64,000 nucleotides of DNA from Apodemus sylvaticus (taxonomy: Eukaryota > Chordata > Mammalia > Rodentia > Muridae). This document shows positions 1-11,448 of the stretch, piece after piece. The stretch covers positions 41,458,547-41,522,546 of the forward strand of contig NC_067481.1 in assembly GCF_947179515.1 (NCBI RefSeq), written 5' to 3'. The notes below the pieces were generated by a model. It was not told where the DNA came from. It did no database searches and saw only the letters and a program-made list of their open reading frames with translations. The stretch's first letter is position 1. Every line of letters starts with the position of its first letter. Position numbers and translations under genes: made by a program.

Positions 1-1069
1 ACATCATACCCACTCTGCTCCTGGGCGAGACGCTATTGGCGCCTCTGTCATAGCTAATATACAAACCTGGATGCTGATTTAGACAAACACCCATCCATGC
101 AGATACCTTCGGCTAAGTAGACTTTGATGAGTGCTGGCATAAAGAGTCTGGAAGCTGCACCTGTTAGATGCAAGCTAGGGGCTGATCAGGCCACACCCAC
201 TGGCAGGCAACTGCCTTCTTCTCACAGCTGCTGTGAAGAAAATGACAGGCCCTTGATGAGAGCCTCTCTGTGAATACATGACCCTTCAACATACTCCCCA
301 GGTGCACAGATCCCAGGAGAATGGCAGGTAATAGTCTCACTTCTCCAAGGACATCAGAGTCGGGGCCATGAAAGGGTTACTGTATAAAGGGCACCATTCA
401 GCAAGATGTGTGCACTTCCCCACTTACCCCACCTCTTTGGAGTTTATGTTCCTTCCCTCAGATTACAGTCAGGGCACATGCTGTGAATTATTCACAAAGC
501 ATGAAATTTCCTTCTTCCTCTGGGATCCTTAAGAATAGACCTACTCAGTCAACTCTGCCTCAGGGGCTGGAGGTCTCTCCTCAAAGCCCCTGCCTTTCTG
601 TTGTCATGTCTCTCTATGGTTTCAGTAACTCTTCTGATCAATCTCCTATGTCAAAGGACAATCTATCCACCCAGTGTCCTCCTTGAACCACAAACCCAAG
701 AACTGCCAGCAGTATATGAGGAAGAGGATATTCTAGGGGCTTCTGGTAGAGAGCATGTTGGCTGCACAGGGAAGAGTGATGAGTTTTGTTTAAGCCTAAA
801 CAAAGAGGCAAAGTGGGTTGGGGGAACCTTGGGAATGTCAGTGGCTGAGATCTGAGATGGGACAAGGAATGCTAAGTCATTGTTACTGGAGGACCAGCTT
901 TAGGTCAGGAGGCAGATGGTCACAGATGGTCTTTCTCCAATGTCAGGGGCTTCAAGTGTCGGCTTGCCAAGTGTGACCATTGACTATATCTAACTAAGCT
1001 TGCTGTGGAGGAGGCAGGAGATGAATCTACAGCCTTGATCTGGGGCCTGGAGAGGCTGGTGGGAGTGAG
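1..1069. other. No recognisable feature
   Basis: No SINE, LINE, LTR or simple repeat is recognisable here. Short overlapping open frames of 75-92 codons occur on both strands, have no family resemblance, and are the size expected by chance. Read as unique noncoding sequence. Confidence 0.5.
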
Positions 1070-1151
1070 TTAGGAGAAAGGGAAAGGAAGAAGTGTGGGG
1101 GACAGACTGGAGGGGGGAAGAGAGGAGGAGGGAGAGGGAGAAAGAGAGAGC
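1070..1151. repeat. Purine-rich (GGAGA/GAGG) low-complexity tract
   Basis: The plus strand is almost entirely A and G with GGAGG, GGGGAAG and GAGA runs. It is an imperfect microsatellite with no single perfect unit. Confidence 0.7.
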
Positions 1152-1374
1152 AGTAAGCACACTTGGGTGAGCTCCTAGGGAACCCTCTGTAAGAACAGCT
1201 CTAGCAGGTTTGATATTATACTGCTGGACCACCACATCCCTCCTTTGTCTTCAGAGGGAGGAGGTGTCTGGGCATACTCACAGAACACCTACTGTGTGCT
1301 GCACAGGAAACAAAGAGAAGGGGACTATTCATCTGACACTGTAGTGTGCTTGGGGCACGGCTGCCAGGAGTTGC

Positions 1375-1480
1375 TAAGGTGGATCCCATTATACAGAGAG
1401 ACAATGGGGTATATGGAAGTGGTGATTTGCTCAAATTCTAGGAGGATTCAGCAGGCGTCTGTGTGGCCTGTACTTGAACA
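1375..1480 (-). mobile_element. MIR SINE relic (antisense)
   Basis: The order of short blocks (an ATTATACAGAGAGACAATGG-like block, then a GATTTGCTCAAATTC block) follows the antisense MIR core, in which 'cccattttacagatgag' precedes 'cttgcccaa'. It is heavily diverged, so both ends are uncertain. Confidence 0.4.
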
Positions 1481-1984
1481 CTATGGTGTTGGGGTCTTGG
1501 GAGAGAAGTCTATGCTTTCTGAGACACATGTCCTCTTCTCAGCCCAGGCTCTACAAGAGGTGATAAACACTGGAGTCCTGCTTTTCCCACTCACAGACGT
1601 GGATGCCCACACATGTTCTTCACACACACAGAGGGGCTCCAGTGCTTTTCTTACTGTTCCTATCTTAGGTAGCAGGGGACTTTATAGAGGAAGAATGTGG
1701 GGGCTCAGTTTATGTTTGCGTGACTGGGAGAAGAGACCCGAGGCTGGGAACCCAAGAGGATCTCAAGCTGGTCCACCCAGAGTTATGAGAAGACTCCCCT
1801 AGGAGGCAGCTCCCAGCTTTGTAATGTGTCTGCACGGGGAGCCTGAAGTCACAGGAGACAGACAACACAAGATGGTGGGAAGGACCTGTCTCTGGGTGCC
1901 TTTCGGCTGCAACCTCCCAATGCACTTAGAAAATCTGGAAGCTCTTTTGCAGCTGGCCCGGTCTGTTCCCACCACTCAGCTATG
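1456..1984. other. No gene recognised
   Basis: An open frame of 185 codons (1245-1802, plus) crosses this stretch but begins inside a decayed MIR, shows no domain, and has no recognisable splice context. Nothing else is visible except a short CA-rich spot near 1621-1632. Confidence 0.5.
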
Positions 1985-2195
1985 CCACTCAGCTGTCCTG
2001 TCTGCTTGCTCCAGGTGTTCCACATATCAGACCTTTGCCCTCCACAGGACCTTTACACATGCTGTTCCTTCTCCCAGGAGCCCTTTTCCCCATTTCTAAC
2101 GTGGATGGCTTCTCTTCATCCCTAAGGCTTAACGATTCCTCCCCTTACCTCCCCACCCCCACTATTCACTGCTGACTCTGTGCCAAGGTGAAAGA
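1985..2195 (+). mobile_element. L2 LINE 3' fragment
   Basis: The pyrimidine-rich stretch includes 'acctttacacatgctgttcc' and a downstream 'ccttctcccaggagccc', which fit the conserved L2 3' region (cctttgcacatgctgttccctctgcctgg). Diverged, plus orientation. Confidence 0.5.
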
Positions 2196-2279
2196 CTTAC
2201 ATTTTTGCATCCCATCTACCCACCTGGAGCTTAGATGCAGCCCAAGATGTTATGGTTCTAGTAACAATAATTAACTTCA

Positions 2280-2420
2280 ATTTCGTGGGAACCTCAAGTT
2301 TTTCCGCTTGTAAAATGGGAACAGTGATATCTACCTATGCAGATGCTAAGATAAAGAGCAACACGAAAGAGAGGGCGGAGCATACAGTCAGCACCCACTG
2401 AAGGTCAGCCACCATTAAAC
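2280..2420 (+). mobile_element. MIR SINE (sense)
   Basis: The MIR core order is preserved: a 'cctca..tttttccgcttgtaaaatggg' block, then 'acagtgatatctacctatg', then a decayed tail with 'cagcaccc'. This matches 'cctcatctgtaaaatggggataataatacctacct' in the MIR consensus. Confidence 0.55.
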
Positions 2421-3134
2421 CTACTCAGTTAATAAGGCATGGCTAGTGCACGCATGTCTCTTAGAACGCTGCACTGAGGAAACAGACTGAGAGATAGCCT
2501 GAGCCTGGACGTCAGGCCAGCTGGCTGCCTGTAGTTCTGCCCATGCCGTCTGTCCCTGGGATAGTTACGGGCTTCTCTTTGCCTGGTATGGCTGAAGAGC
2601 TAGTAATGCATGACCTTGGAGGGGACAGGAGTCTTCCCACATGGAACAGGGGACCATCCCTGCAGGCCTCCCTTAATTACCCATTCAGAGTCCATCCTCT
2701 CTGGCTGTCTGCCCCATCCAGTCCCATTTGCCCTTCAGCAGCCTCCCGTGCCGGACTAAGGGACATTTGCATGAGCGGAGCATCTCCAGCCACTGCCTTC
2801 TCGCCACCTGCTCTTGCGGCTCTCTCCCCACCTGAAGCCACAAATACATATGCAAAGACCAGTATATTAATTTGTGTTTGAACATGGAGCTGGGACACTG
2901 CTGAGAGAGGGGATTAGGCTGTGGCAGTGGGTAGGAGGTAGCAGATGGCTTCATCACCTCTACCTGTTGCTGATTTGTTAGGCAACAACTCCTCATTTGT
3001 GTTTAGTCATGCCCAGATCTAAGATGGCAGGGCACCCTCGAGGACGGAGCTAGTGCAGGAGGGAGCAGAAGGCATGGCTAGGAATCGAATCATCTGAAAA
3101 TGAATGCTCTTTCTCATTCTCTCCCTGGCTGGCT
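2421..3134. other. Unique sequence with an octamer motif
   Basis: No repeat is recognised. A perfect POU octamer, ATTTGCAT, lies at 2765-2772. A single 8-mer is expected by chance at about this density, so no function is claimed. Confidence 0.4.
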
Positions 3135-3275
3135 ACTCTGAACCTACCTGGGTGCGTTGGAGTTACAAGGAAGGAGCCAGGAAGCCTCAGTTTCACCATT
3201 CATTAACTGTGTGTTTTGGGGTGGATTGCTTGGCTTCTCTGGGCCCTTTTGTCTGGGTGAGAAATGTACATAGCC
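3135..3275 (+). mobile_element. MIR SINE relic (sense)
   Basis: A weak run of MIR-like blocks: 'cattaactgtgtg' (tRNA-unrelated core) followed by 'gcttggcttctctgggccc' and 'gtctgggtgagaaatg', consistent with 'tgtgtgaccttgggcaag..cctctctgggcctcagtttcctcatctg'. Confidence 0.45.
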
Positions 3276-3391
3276 ACACCTGGTTTATTTGATCTGTGGA
3301 TTGTGGTATGTAAGCTGAGATAACGTCTCTGAGGACTTTTACACGGGTGATATTGTAGTAGTGAAGTGTTATTTGCCAACAGAACCTAAAG

Positions 3392-3623
3392 AAGGTGGTT
3401 CTCAACCTGTGGGTTACCACTCCCTGGCAGGGGGAGGGGGGAGAGACAAAGGACACTTTCACAGAGGCCACCTAATATATTCTGCACATCAGATATTTAT
3501 ATTATGATTCCCAACAGTAGCAAAATTATAAAGTAGCAATGAAAATAATTTTATGCTTGGGGGTTCACCACAACATGAAACAGTATTAAAGGGTCACAAC
3601 ATTAGGAAGGTGGAGAATCGCTG
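3392..3623 (+). mobile_element. URR1 nonautonomous hAT-Charlie DNA transposon
   Basis: The left end 'ggtggttctcaacctgtggg' and the right end 'aggaaggtggagaatcgctg' are the URR1 terminal inverted repeats. The interior contains the diagnostic 'cccaacagtagcaaaatta', 'aataattttatg' and 'caccacaacatga' blocks. It is about full length (near 230 bp). The 8-bp flanks ACCTAAAG and CCTTAAAT agree at 5 of 8 positions, consistent with a decayed 8-bp hAT target duplication. Confidence 0.9.
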
Positions 3624-3639
3624 CCTTAAATTCTTGGGG

Positions 3640-3770
3640 TCTGTGCTGAATTCTGACTGGATGGCTATAGCATGGGGTCTTAGGTGAGGAATCTGTGCTT
3701 TCTGAGTCTGAGTTCTCTCACTGCTACAGTGGAATGCAGACAGTCCCCACCTCAGGAAGACTGAAGGCCC
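3640..3770 (+). mobile_element. MIR SINE relic (sense)
   Basis: It starts one TSD-length after the URR1. MIR-like blocks 'gaattctgactggatggct', 'gtcttaggtgaggaatctg' and 'ctgagttctctcactgctacagtgg' appear in the expected order. Confidence 0.45.
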
Positions 3771-5111
3771 TCTGAAGTCAGGCACAGGCTCCCTTCCTTT
3801 TCTTGTGTACACACTCCTAAGGAACGCCTGGTGGGGTACAGGGTTCTCCAGTCTAGCCTCAGCTTAAACACCTCCTGTGCTTCAGAGCCTGCTGTGGTCT
3901 GTGCCTGCAGCCTGACTTATCTGTCTCTCCCTGCACGACCCTCCTGGAAGCTTTCCAAGGGCAGGGAAGAACCTGGGGCCTGTGATCCCATCACAGGAAA
4001 ACATCTGTGAATGTCGTATAGCAGTTTCCTCCAAGGTTAAAATCTTCTATCTCAGAGGAAGGCTCTGAGGATGCAAAAGGAAGGGCTTTTAGGACAGGAT
4101 GTTTGTGAGGACATAAAACAGCAGGATGTTTTAAGGGGAGGAGAAACAAAACACTCCACCCTGCCCGGAAGTTTCTTAAGAAAGGAAGCAAACAACTCAA
4201 AACAGCTACAGGAAGATCCTGAAACGGACAGGCTCTGAAACTTGGCTCTGAAACTAGGCTCCTCCATCCCCCAAGAGTAGACAAACAATACTCTGGAGAG
4301 GGTCTCTCAGACAAGCCCCAGAAGGTCCGAGGGAGCTAGCTGCTGCAAGAGGCTCAGACCAGCTGGGCCATCTGAAAGTATACCCTCCAGCCTGTTAAGC
4401 TGTTGCAGGCTATGTGGTATGCTCCAGGTTCCCAGCTTTTGTGACCTGTCTTCCATGCTGGCTTTGGTGATGCAATTGTCTTGGAGTCATTTCTGTTCCT
4501 ATAAATAACTCCTCACCCATATTCCTGCAAGTGAAACACAAAACATCAGCAACAAAAACAACAACCACCGCCCTTCACCGGTTCACCAAGAAGGACTTTG
4601 GGCTTCTTGTGCCTTGGGCTGCCATCAGTTCTGTATCTGGGGTGAGTAGTAGTTTGGTCATGTCTCCTCAGGAGTAGTGTCATACAACACTGAGAAAACA
4701 GACTCCCTCCTGGAGCTAGAGAAGAGGCTTGGGTACTCAGAAGGTGAAGTCCCTCCCAACAGGTCCTCATGTTCTTCATCGCATGCTTGGCTTGCCTGCT
4801 TCCCATATCTAAACCTGACCTTCTAATCTTCCTTCATGCTCTCCTACCCATATTGACCACCAAGGAAGCTCTTTTTACTCTGATAAGCTAGGTTTACTTC
4901 AGGTGTTTACAGTGGATAACCCAGCTGACGACTGTCTATGTCTTGGAGGTCAGTTGAAAGACAACATGCAGGGCTCATTGTAACCAGCATTCCTATTGGG
5001 CTCCATGGTTGCTTGGGTAAATGACTTGCTCAAACTCCTTGTAGCTTCACTCTTTCTCTCCTGTCCACTGCCCTCTCCCTTCTCTTCCATTCATTCTCCC
5101 CCTCCCACCTT
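3771..5111. other. No feature recognised; pyrimidine-rich right edge
   Basis: About 1.3 kb without a recognisable repeat or coding exon. Open frames are at most 107 codons. The last 60 bases (5050-5110) are pyrimidine-rich and run into the following antisense SINE. Confidence 0.45.
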
Positions 5112-5322
5112 TTTTTGACCTCATGTATCCCTGGGTGGCCTTGAACTCCTTATTTAGCCAAGGGTAATCTTGAACATCGTGTGCTCCTGCCTCTACTTTC
5201 CAGGTGATGGGATTAAAGATGTCCTCCACCATTGCCCAGTATGTGCAATGTTAGGGGCTGAGCCCAGGTCATTGTGCTTCCTTGGCAAGACCCTCTTACC
5301 AAGTGAGCTATGTCTCCAGTCT
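5112..5322 (-). mobile_element. B4-family SINE (ID_B1 type), antisense
   Basis: Read on the minus strand this is an ID/tRNA-Ala-like head joined to a B1-like body. On the plus strand the B1 part ('gggtggccttgaactcc..', 'tgatgggattaaagatg') comes first and the tRNA-like part ('gctgagcccaggtcattg', 'ccaagtgagctatgtctcc') last. RNA polymerase III box-like remnants are decayed. Full composite length is retained. Confidence 0.75.
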
Positions 5323-6614
5323 GAGCCTCAGTTCCTTCAATATAATGAGGGGAGTGAGACTCCCAGGGTTAATGCCAGGACAGAGGGGATGTGCTGTGCT
5401 CAATATCCAACACGCCTGTACATTCCATATGCCTGATACATTGATACTGCCTTGGCCAAAGACCTGTGGCATTGCACCCATTTGAAATCATGGGGCAAAA
5501 AAGGCTTTGTTAGGAAAGCATCATTTAGAGAAATTAGCTCAGGGGTTATGCATTGACTGAGAAGTCATTTGATCTCTCCCTGGCCTTCAAAGTTGTCTCA
5601 GGGTAATACATAATTATTAGAGAAAAGATGAGAGAGGGAATGGAGGTGCAGGATACTCTTTGGGGCAAATGGAGAGGAGGAAGATGATGATGAGGAGGAG
5701 GTGGTGGCAATGGCAGTGGCATCATTGGCAGCAACAGTTGGCTGGGGTGGACCTGGGCTGTTTGGAGCCTCTGTGAGCAAGAGAGAAGAGGACCAGGAAA
5801 GAGGGAAATGACAGGAAGGACAAGAGGCTGAAAAAAGGCAGAGTTCAGATTCTAAACTCCATCTTCCACCTCTCTTCCTTCTGCAGCATCTCCTCTGGTC
5901 CTACGTCAGATTCCAAGACTTCCTAAATGAAGTCTTCCTCAAGAAACCCCTGCGTCCCCACCCTGCCTTTATGATTGACTTGGAGGGTAGATTTCAGGGA
6001 TCAGAAGAGTGCCTCCAAGTCAAGGGGGCATTAAAGAGATAACTCTCCCACCCAGTCACTTCTGCCTGTGGCTTCTCCTTTCTTCAGTGGTGGCAACATG
6101 GGGTAGTGGAGGGGAGAAGGTCCAACCTGAATGTATGTACTCTCTTGGGTACTCATGGGAGAGGGAACTGTAGGCAAATCACTGGTTTCTTTACCACTGG
6201 GCATGCAGTGTGGTGTGGCTTCCTCACCCCGTCCCCCCACCCCAGTCCCTGCTTACAGGTCAGTAAGCAGAAGGGAGGCTAGGGGTTGTGTGCACTGCAG
6301 TCCATGCCTGTCCATCTGACCCAAGTCCAGGTTTTTGATGATGGAGCCCCATTGCATTGCTAAGAGTCCTTGGTATGTATGGCAGACATGTGTATCAAGT
6401 CAGTAGAATCTGCAAAGCTCCAGAAGCCACCTAGATCGGGAATGAGTGTGTGATTAGATCAGATCTTTCAAATGATCGTCTGCAGCCTGTCCGTGTGCCT
6501 TTAACAAACCTCTCCTTTCTAAGTCGACTCTGCCTGTGTACCCTCTGCTGCAGTTAAAACAAAACACAGAGCAGAAAGGTAAGGAACCCTGCTTTGGCCA
6601 GTCCATGTTTGGGG
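5323..6614. other. Noncoding sequence with a GAT/GAG/GGT trinucleotide patch
   Basis: The only repeat seen is 5671-5722, an impure trinucleotide run (gaagatgatgatgaggagg, then ggtggtggcaatggcagtgg). A possible MIR relic at 5535-5600 is too decayed to call. Confidence 0.5.
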
Positions 6615-6775
6615 TCCCATGTATATTGTCTGTTTAACCCTCACATGGCCCTTGAGGCTGATGCAGCTATGTTTTAGAGGTAACACCAGGAGTTGCTGAA
6701 GTTAGGTGACTTGCCCAACATGAGTGGGCAGGTAGGTCTGAGGCAGGAACCCACAGCTACTTGGTCTCATCTAAG
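6615..6775 (-). mobile_element. MIR SINE (antisense)
   Basis: Antisense MIR blocks occur in order: 'accctcacatggcccttgag', 'cagctatgttttagaggtaa', 'gttaggtgacttgcccaac' and 'aggcaggaacccacagc'. This corresponds to 'attttacagatgaggaaactga..gttaagtgacttgcccaaggtcac..gggattcgaaccca'. Confidence 0.6.
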
Positions 6776-8264
6776 ACATTCTGTTCCTCTTCCCAGCTCA
6801 CAGGCTTCTTCTCAGTCACAGCGGTACTCACAGAGCACAGCAGTTCTCCTGACTCAGAAATCACGATCTTCTGTGACATCTGGACTTGCAGACTAAAGTG
6901 TTCTTCCTTGAGCTGTTTGCTCAAGGTGTCTCCTGAAAGGGACAGCGAGCACAATTATTAATAGCCACTTAGAACATGGTGTAAAGTGGAGGCAGACAGG
7001 GACCATGGTGAAGAGTGCAGGCCCACAGCTTCACCTGTCAGTGTGCGTGACCAAGAGGTGGCTGACAGAAACAGCCATAACCTTGATCTAAAACATAATG
7101 TTTACCAAGAAGTAGCTGTTCTTGGAAACCTAGCAACCAGTGACTTGGGTTGTGAGGTAGGATCCTGTCAGAACCACAGGGCAGAGGGTTGCCTGGGCAC
7201 TTGGGAAGGCCAGAAATAGCATGACCTCTCAGAAATGACAGAGGGAAGTAGGTGCTTCTGAAAGAAAAGAGACCCCCCCCCCCAGTGGGTCAGAGCTTTC
7301 TTACTCCATTTCAGAAGACTCTTCCCAGTTTCCAACAGATTCTAGAAAGCAGCCCAGCACAGGAGGTGGTAGGAGGAGCTACTCAGCACTGTGCGCAGAT
7401 TCTGTAGGAATTAAGATGAGTTTCATTCAGTGCTCCAGTGCTGCATGCCAACATTTTCATCAGCTTGTGGAGAAATGAGAGAAACATGAGCAAAGTTTTC
7501 CATAAGCTGAATTTATTCATGTTCAATATGATTGTCCTTTTCTCCCCTCCCTGGGTCTGTAGCGTCTCTGCTTTCTAGGTGTGAAAGTACTCTCTCCCCT
7601 CTAAAGAGAGGCTGACTGTAAACCAGCTGAGTTCTTGGCAGCCTATAAAGCTGGCGACTTTGTGAATCCTCCAATTTTTTGTCTTGCTGAACCGCAAAAT
7701 CCCCAAGTCTGAGGAAGGTGGAGTTGTACATTGTCAGTCGGCATTTGCTCAATTCCTGCTCAATCTCGGGACAATATTTTTTCCTGGCTAGCACAGACAG
7801 CCTTTGAAATTCAAATACCTCAACCTTGTGCTTAAATTTAATAACCTTTCTTTATGTCTGCACGGTAACAGACATTATATTCCACGTACCTGGTAATTTG
7901 GAGGAAGGAGCCATCTCTTTCACATGACCACGTCTTTCTGCCTTTCTGCATTTGTGGTTCTAGGAATGAAGCGTGCTCGAGCCTGTGAAGATTTCATGGA
8001 AAGACTCAGTGTATGATCCCCTGGCCAAGGACAAGGCAGGGAGAAAAAAAGGATATATCTTGGCCTGTTCAGGTTACTATGGCAAGTCACCGTAACCCTT
8101 TCTCCATTGCTGAAGCTAGAATGTCTGGAGGTTGGAAGTCTGAAAGCAGGGTGCTGGTGGGTCACACCTCTCCTTGCTTGTAGACAGCCTTCTTTGCGTG
8201 AATTTGCATGGTACAAAGTGCTAGCTAGTCCTATGGCTTCTTCTTTTAGTATGTTTGTATATCT
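6776..8264. other. Noncoding; a 93-codon minus-strand open frame is the only point of note
   Basis: A short poly-C run lies at 7271-7284. The minus strand is open from 7794 to 7513 in a fairly complex, CpG-containing sequence, but the start is GTG, there is no recognisable family, and splice context is not convincing. I do not call it a gene. Confidence 0.4.
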
Positions 8265-8470
8265 TATACTTGTGTATGCAGGGTGTGTGAGCCTGTGTGT
8301 ATGTGTATAGGTGTGAGGGTCAGAGGTCAACTGTGGGTGTTATTCCTCAAGGTGGCACTTACCTTGTTCATGCATGTATGCATAGTGCTTATGTATTTGT
8401 GTTTGTGTGCGCATATGTGTGTGGGAGTACATTTGTGTTCATGTGTGTTTATGTGCATGTGGAGGCCAAG
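8265..8470. repeat. TG-rich degenerate repeat interrupted by a B4 fragment
   Basis: Alternating TG, TATG and CATG runs at 8265-8308 and 8376-8460 form the polypurine/pyrimidine-alternating tail region typical of the 3' end of antisense B4 SINEs. Between them, 8310-8375 is itself B4-like. Confidence 0.6.
8310..8375 (-). mobile_element. B4 SINE 3' fragment (antisense)
   Basis: The block 'gggtcagaggtcaactgtgg' followed by 'ttattcctcaaggtggca' is the antisense B4 3' domain ('gaggtcgacctcgggtg..ttcctcaggagcc'). Only this domain is present. Confidence 0.6.
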
Positions 8471-8700
8471 ATGATATCGATTGTCTTCTTCAGTTGCTCT
8501 TTACATTTTTTAAAGATAAAGCATCTCATTGAACCCAGAACTCATTAATTTAGCTAGGTTGCCTGGCCAGGGAGCTCTAGGAATATGCCAGCTTCCCCAG
8601 CACATGTCTAGATTTTTCCATGAGTGCTGTGGACTTGAATTCAAGTCTATATGCTCCTAAAGCAAACTCTTTACTGCCTGAGATCTATCTCTAGTTCTCT
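8455..8700 (-). mobile_element. B4 SINE (antisense)
   Basis: Order on the plus strand: 'gtggaggccaagatgatatc', 'gtcttcttcagttgctcttt', 'agctaggttgcctggcc', 'gggagctctaggaa', 'gacttgaattcaagtc' and 'ctttactgcctgagatctatctc'. These are the antisense B4 3' domain, B1-like body and tRNA-like head. Confidence 0.75.
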
Positions 8701-8895
8701 CTCTTGTGTTTTCAGTCAGGGTCTCTAAGGGGATCTGGGGTTCTCCAATTAGGTTGGGTTGGCCGGTCAGTAAGTCACAGGTGTCCTCTTGCCTCTGTCT
8801 CTTCTTGCACCTGGCTTTTTATGAGGGGTCTGACCTGAATTCTCACATGCACACAGCGAACACTTTATAGACCAGGACTTCTCTCCCAGTCCCCT
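8701..8895 (-). mobile_element. Second B4 SINE (antisense), directly adjoining
   Basis: It begins again within the B4 body ('ttcagtcagggtctctaagg', 'aattaggttgggttggccgg') and ends in the tRNA-like head ('gtctgacctgaattctcac', 'gaacactttatagaccag'). This gives a tandem pair of independent antisense copies. Confidence 0.65.
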
Positions 8896-8999
8896 CTGGC
8901 TTCTTCATGTAAGGACACCAATGATCACTTTCATGATGGCCCCACATTTCTGAAATAAGGGTGGTAGACCCTTAAGCTATACTATAGAGAACTCAAGAT

Positions 9000-9398
9000 A
9001 CAAAAAATGTGGTATATATACACAATGGAGTACTATTCAGCCATTAGAAACAATGAATTCATGAAATTCTTAGACAAATGGATGGAGCTGGAGAACATCA
9101 TCCTAAGTGAGGTAACCCAGACTCAAAAGAACACTCATGGAATGCACTCACTGATAAGCGGATATTAGCCTAGAAGCTTTGAATACCCAAGACACAATCC
9201 ACATATCAAATGATGTCCAAGAATAAGGAAGGAGTGGCCCCTGGTTCTGGAAAGGCTCAGTGCAGCAGTGTAGGGGAATACCAGAACAGAGAAGTGGGAA
9301 GGGGTGGATGGGGGGATAGGGAGAGGAGAGAGGGGATCCAGGAAAGGGGAAATCATTTGAAATGTAAATAAAGAATATATTGAATAAAAAAATAAAAT
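9000..9398 (+). mobile_element. LINE-1 3' end (ORF2 C-terminus plus 3' UTR)
   Basis: 9010-9170 encodes the conserved C-terminal ORF2 tail; blocks such as 'FMKFLDKWMELENIILSE' are legible and followed by a stop after LISG. The rest is a shortened rodent L1 3' UTR with a G-rich stretch and the ending 'aatgtaaataaagaatat' plus A-rich tail. It is 5' truncated, as most L1 copies are. The 3' UTR lacks the long middle part present in the antisense copy at 37345-38166. Confidence 0.9.
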
Positions 9399-9420
9399 TC
9401 ATTCAGAATATACGAACCTA

Positions 9421-9427
9421 GAGAGAA

Positions 9428-9498
<71 letters not shown>

Positions 9499-9507
9499 AG
9501 AGAAGAG
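9421..9507. repeat. (GA)n microsatellite
   Basis: About 85 bp of GA dinucleotides with a few AAA/CA interruptions, sitting just after the L1 A-rich tail. Confidence 0.95.
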
Positions 9508-9667
9508 TGTCCGGAATTCACAGGGATCGTAGTCAAGAGGGTGGAGCTCATATGGTGAGTGGCTCCAAGGCCAGAGCCTGGGAGCAGGCTGTCCTGTGTT
9601 CTGACAAATGTTTGGCTATGCTTCTGCAGTAGTAGGCAGAAGATGGAACAAAATGGCCTATTCCTGC

Positions 9668-10041
9668 TGTGGTGGCTAATCTAAATTCTACACTTAATAG
9701 GATCTATAGTCACCTGGGAGATATGTCTCTAGGCATGCTTATGAAGACTGTGTTGATTAGGCTAATGAAGGTGGGTAGACAAGCCCACTGTGGGTGGCAC
9801 CATTCCCTGGCCTTGATCTGGGGCTGTATAGGAGGAGAGTATGAGCTGTGGACAAGCATTTATTAACTCCTCTTTTCTTGACTGCAGATGCAGTGTGGTC
9901 AGATGCCTCAAGCTCCAGCCACTGAGACTTCCTGTCATGGCAGACCGTAGCCTCCAGCTGTGAGCCGAAGGGGCCCCTTCCTTCCTTATGTTGGTTTTGT
10001 CAGGTTATCTTGTCGTAGCAGCTCAAAAAGCAACTGAGACT
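9668..10041 (+). mobile_element. Solo LTR, ERVL type (MLT2/RMER15-like)
   Basis: It begins TGTGGTGGCTAATCT, resembling the 'tgtgatggctaatct' start of rodent ERVL LTRs. It has the middle block 'cactgtgggtggcaccattc', then 'ggggctgtataggagg', and an end block with 'ttttgtcaggttatcttgtc' and 'gcagctcaaaaagcaact'. No internal viral sequence adjoins. The length of 374 bp fits a solo LTR. Confidence 0.7.
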
Positions 10042-10532
10042 GCGCTTGCTTTGCTCCAGGTTCTATCAGGTAAAGCAAGGAGCCTGCATCCTTCTTGTCT
10101 AGAGAATGTTGCTGTGGAATGAACTTTAATTGCTCTTCTGAAACCTTCTCCTCCACCATTGGAAGGGAGAAAAGGAGATATCCCCGACACAGGAAGGGTG
10201 GCTGCGGTGTGACAGGTGGAATTCTTGACTCTCGGGGGAAGATGAAGGTGGGCAGAGACCCAGGTGCATCATCTTCCCCTGCAGTAACAAAATACCACCG
10301 GATAATAGATTGAGCACACACATGTGTGTGAGTGTGTTATCAGGACCCTGTCCTTAGCATTTTGCTTAGTACAAACACATTGGGAAGAGACTAGGATAGA
10401 GGACACAGTGCAGCGCCTAGCCATGCTCATGAACACATACCAGGAAACTCCTCTTCAAGGTTCCTTCTATATGGAGTTGGAGAACTGACAAGGCGTGCTC
10501 TGAGGAGGAAGACCTTACCTCTTCTTCTAGGC
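10042..10532. other. No feature recognised
   Basis: Unique-looking sequence between the ERVL LTR and a URR1 copy. A 111-codon minus-strand frame (10321-9986) crosses into the LTR and is not protein-like. Confidence 0.45.
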
Positions 10533-10747
10533 CAGTGTTTCTCAATCTTTGTAATGCTGCAGTCCTTTAACACACAGTCACTCATTATAAGGTGGCCCCC
10601 AACCATAAAATGGTTCTGGACTTCATAGCTGTAAGGTTGCTACTGTTATCAATTGTAATGTTTTCTGGTGGTCTTAGGTGACTCCAGTGAAAGGATTGTT
10701 CAACCCCCTGAGGGGGTCACAACCCACAGGTTGAGAATCACTACCCT
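10533..10747 (-). mobile_element. URR1 hAT-Charlie transposon (antisense)
   Basis: Plus-strand ends are 'cagtgtttctcaatctttgt' and 'cccacaggttgagaatcact'. The interior has 'ggcccccaaccataaaatgg', 'catagctgtaaggttgct' and 'ttttctggtggtcttaggtg', the reverse of the URR1 interior. Near full length. Confidence 0.9.
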
Positions 10748-11339
10748 GGGCCTATTTGCGTGGCTAAGTTACACTGGCTTTAAACCTCCAGGAGGGAGCT
10801 AGGGGAGAGGAGGCTGCTTCGGCCTTCAGGCTGTAGCCAGTTTCTGTGCTTAGTGATTCCAGCAGCACCAGCACTGGGGGCCATTGAAGGTGGTCACAGG
10901 TAGTCACAAAACCACTTTTTCCTCAGGTGTCATGGATTCAGATTCCATCTCTGTGCAGCGCCTTATAGTTGAATTTCACCTGGACTCTGGAGCCGTGTGT
11001 GCAGCCTTTCTCTTAGCATCCCTTCAGGATGCGGGCTTTGTCCTTACTCACTTGCAGGGCCTACAGGGTCCTAGTCTCTCGGGAAATGGCAGGCCTGTTC
11101 TTCCCTCCCAGATGTTCAGGCTAAACCCCCAATGCTACCCACAATTCCTGTCTCTCCCAGGCCACAGGCTCTCTCCCATCATCAGGCTACATTGTCAGAT
11201 GGGAGAAGCTCCAGAAACCAAGTGTGTGCTCTTCCTGCTACATCTCTGGTTGATGCTGTGGCACGTCTGGTATTGTGAGTCCCTGATGAGCTTCCCTCGT
11301 GGGTCTCCTGCCAGGCCTCTCCATGACATAGTTACCCTG
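10748..11339. other. No gene recognised (154-codon chance ORF)
   Basis: A plus frame 10884-11348 is open for 154 codons. It contains no recognisable domain, has in-frame Leu/Ser-rich low-information sequence, and runs into an L2-like stretch. Confidence 0.45.
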
Positions 11340-11403
11340 TTAATATGAAGACCACATTGTATCATTAATCTGTCCCAAGCCCTTCAATGATTTACCCCCT
11401 CTG

Positions 11404-11448
<45 letters not shown>

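Noticed and set aside
1245..1802. 185-codon open frame
   Set aside because: Starts in a decayed MIR, contains no recognisable family pattern, and is within chance expectation for 64 kb read in six frames.
7513..7794. 93-codon minus-strand frame with fairly protein-like composition
   Set aside because: No ATG (GTG start), no recognised family, no good flanking splice sites. Not enough to call an exon.
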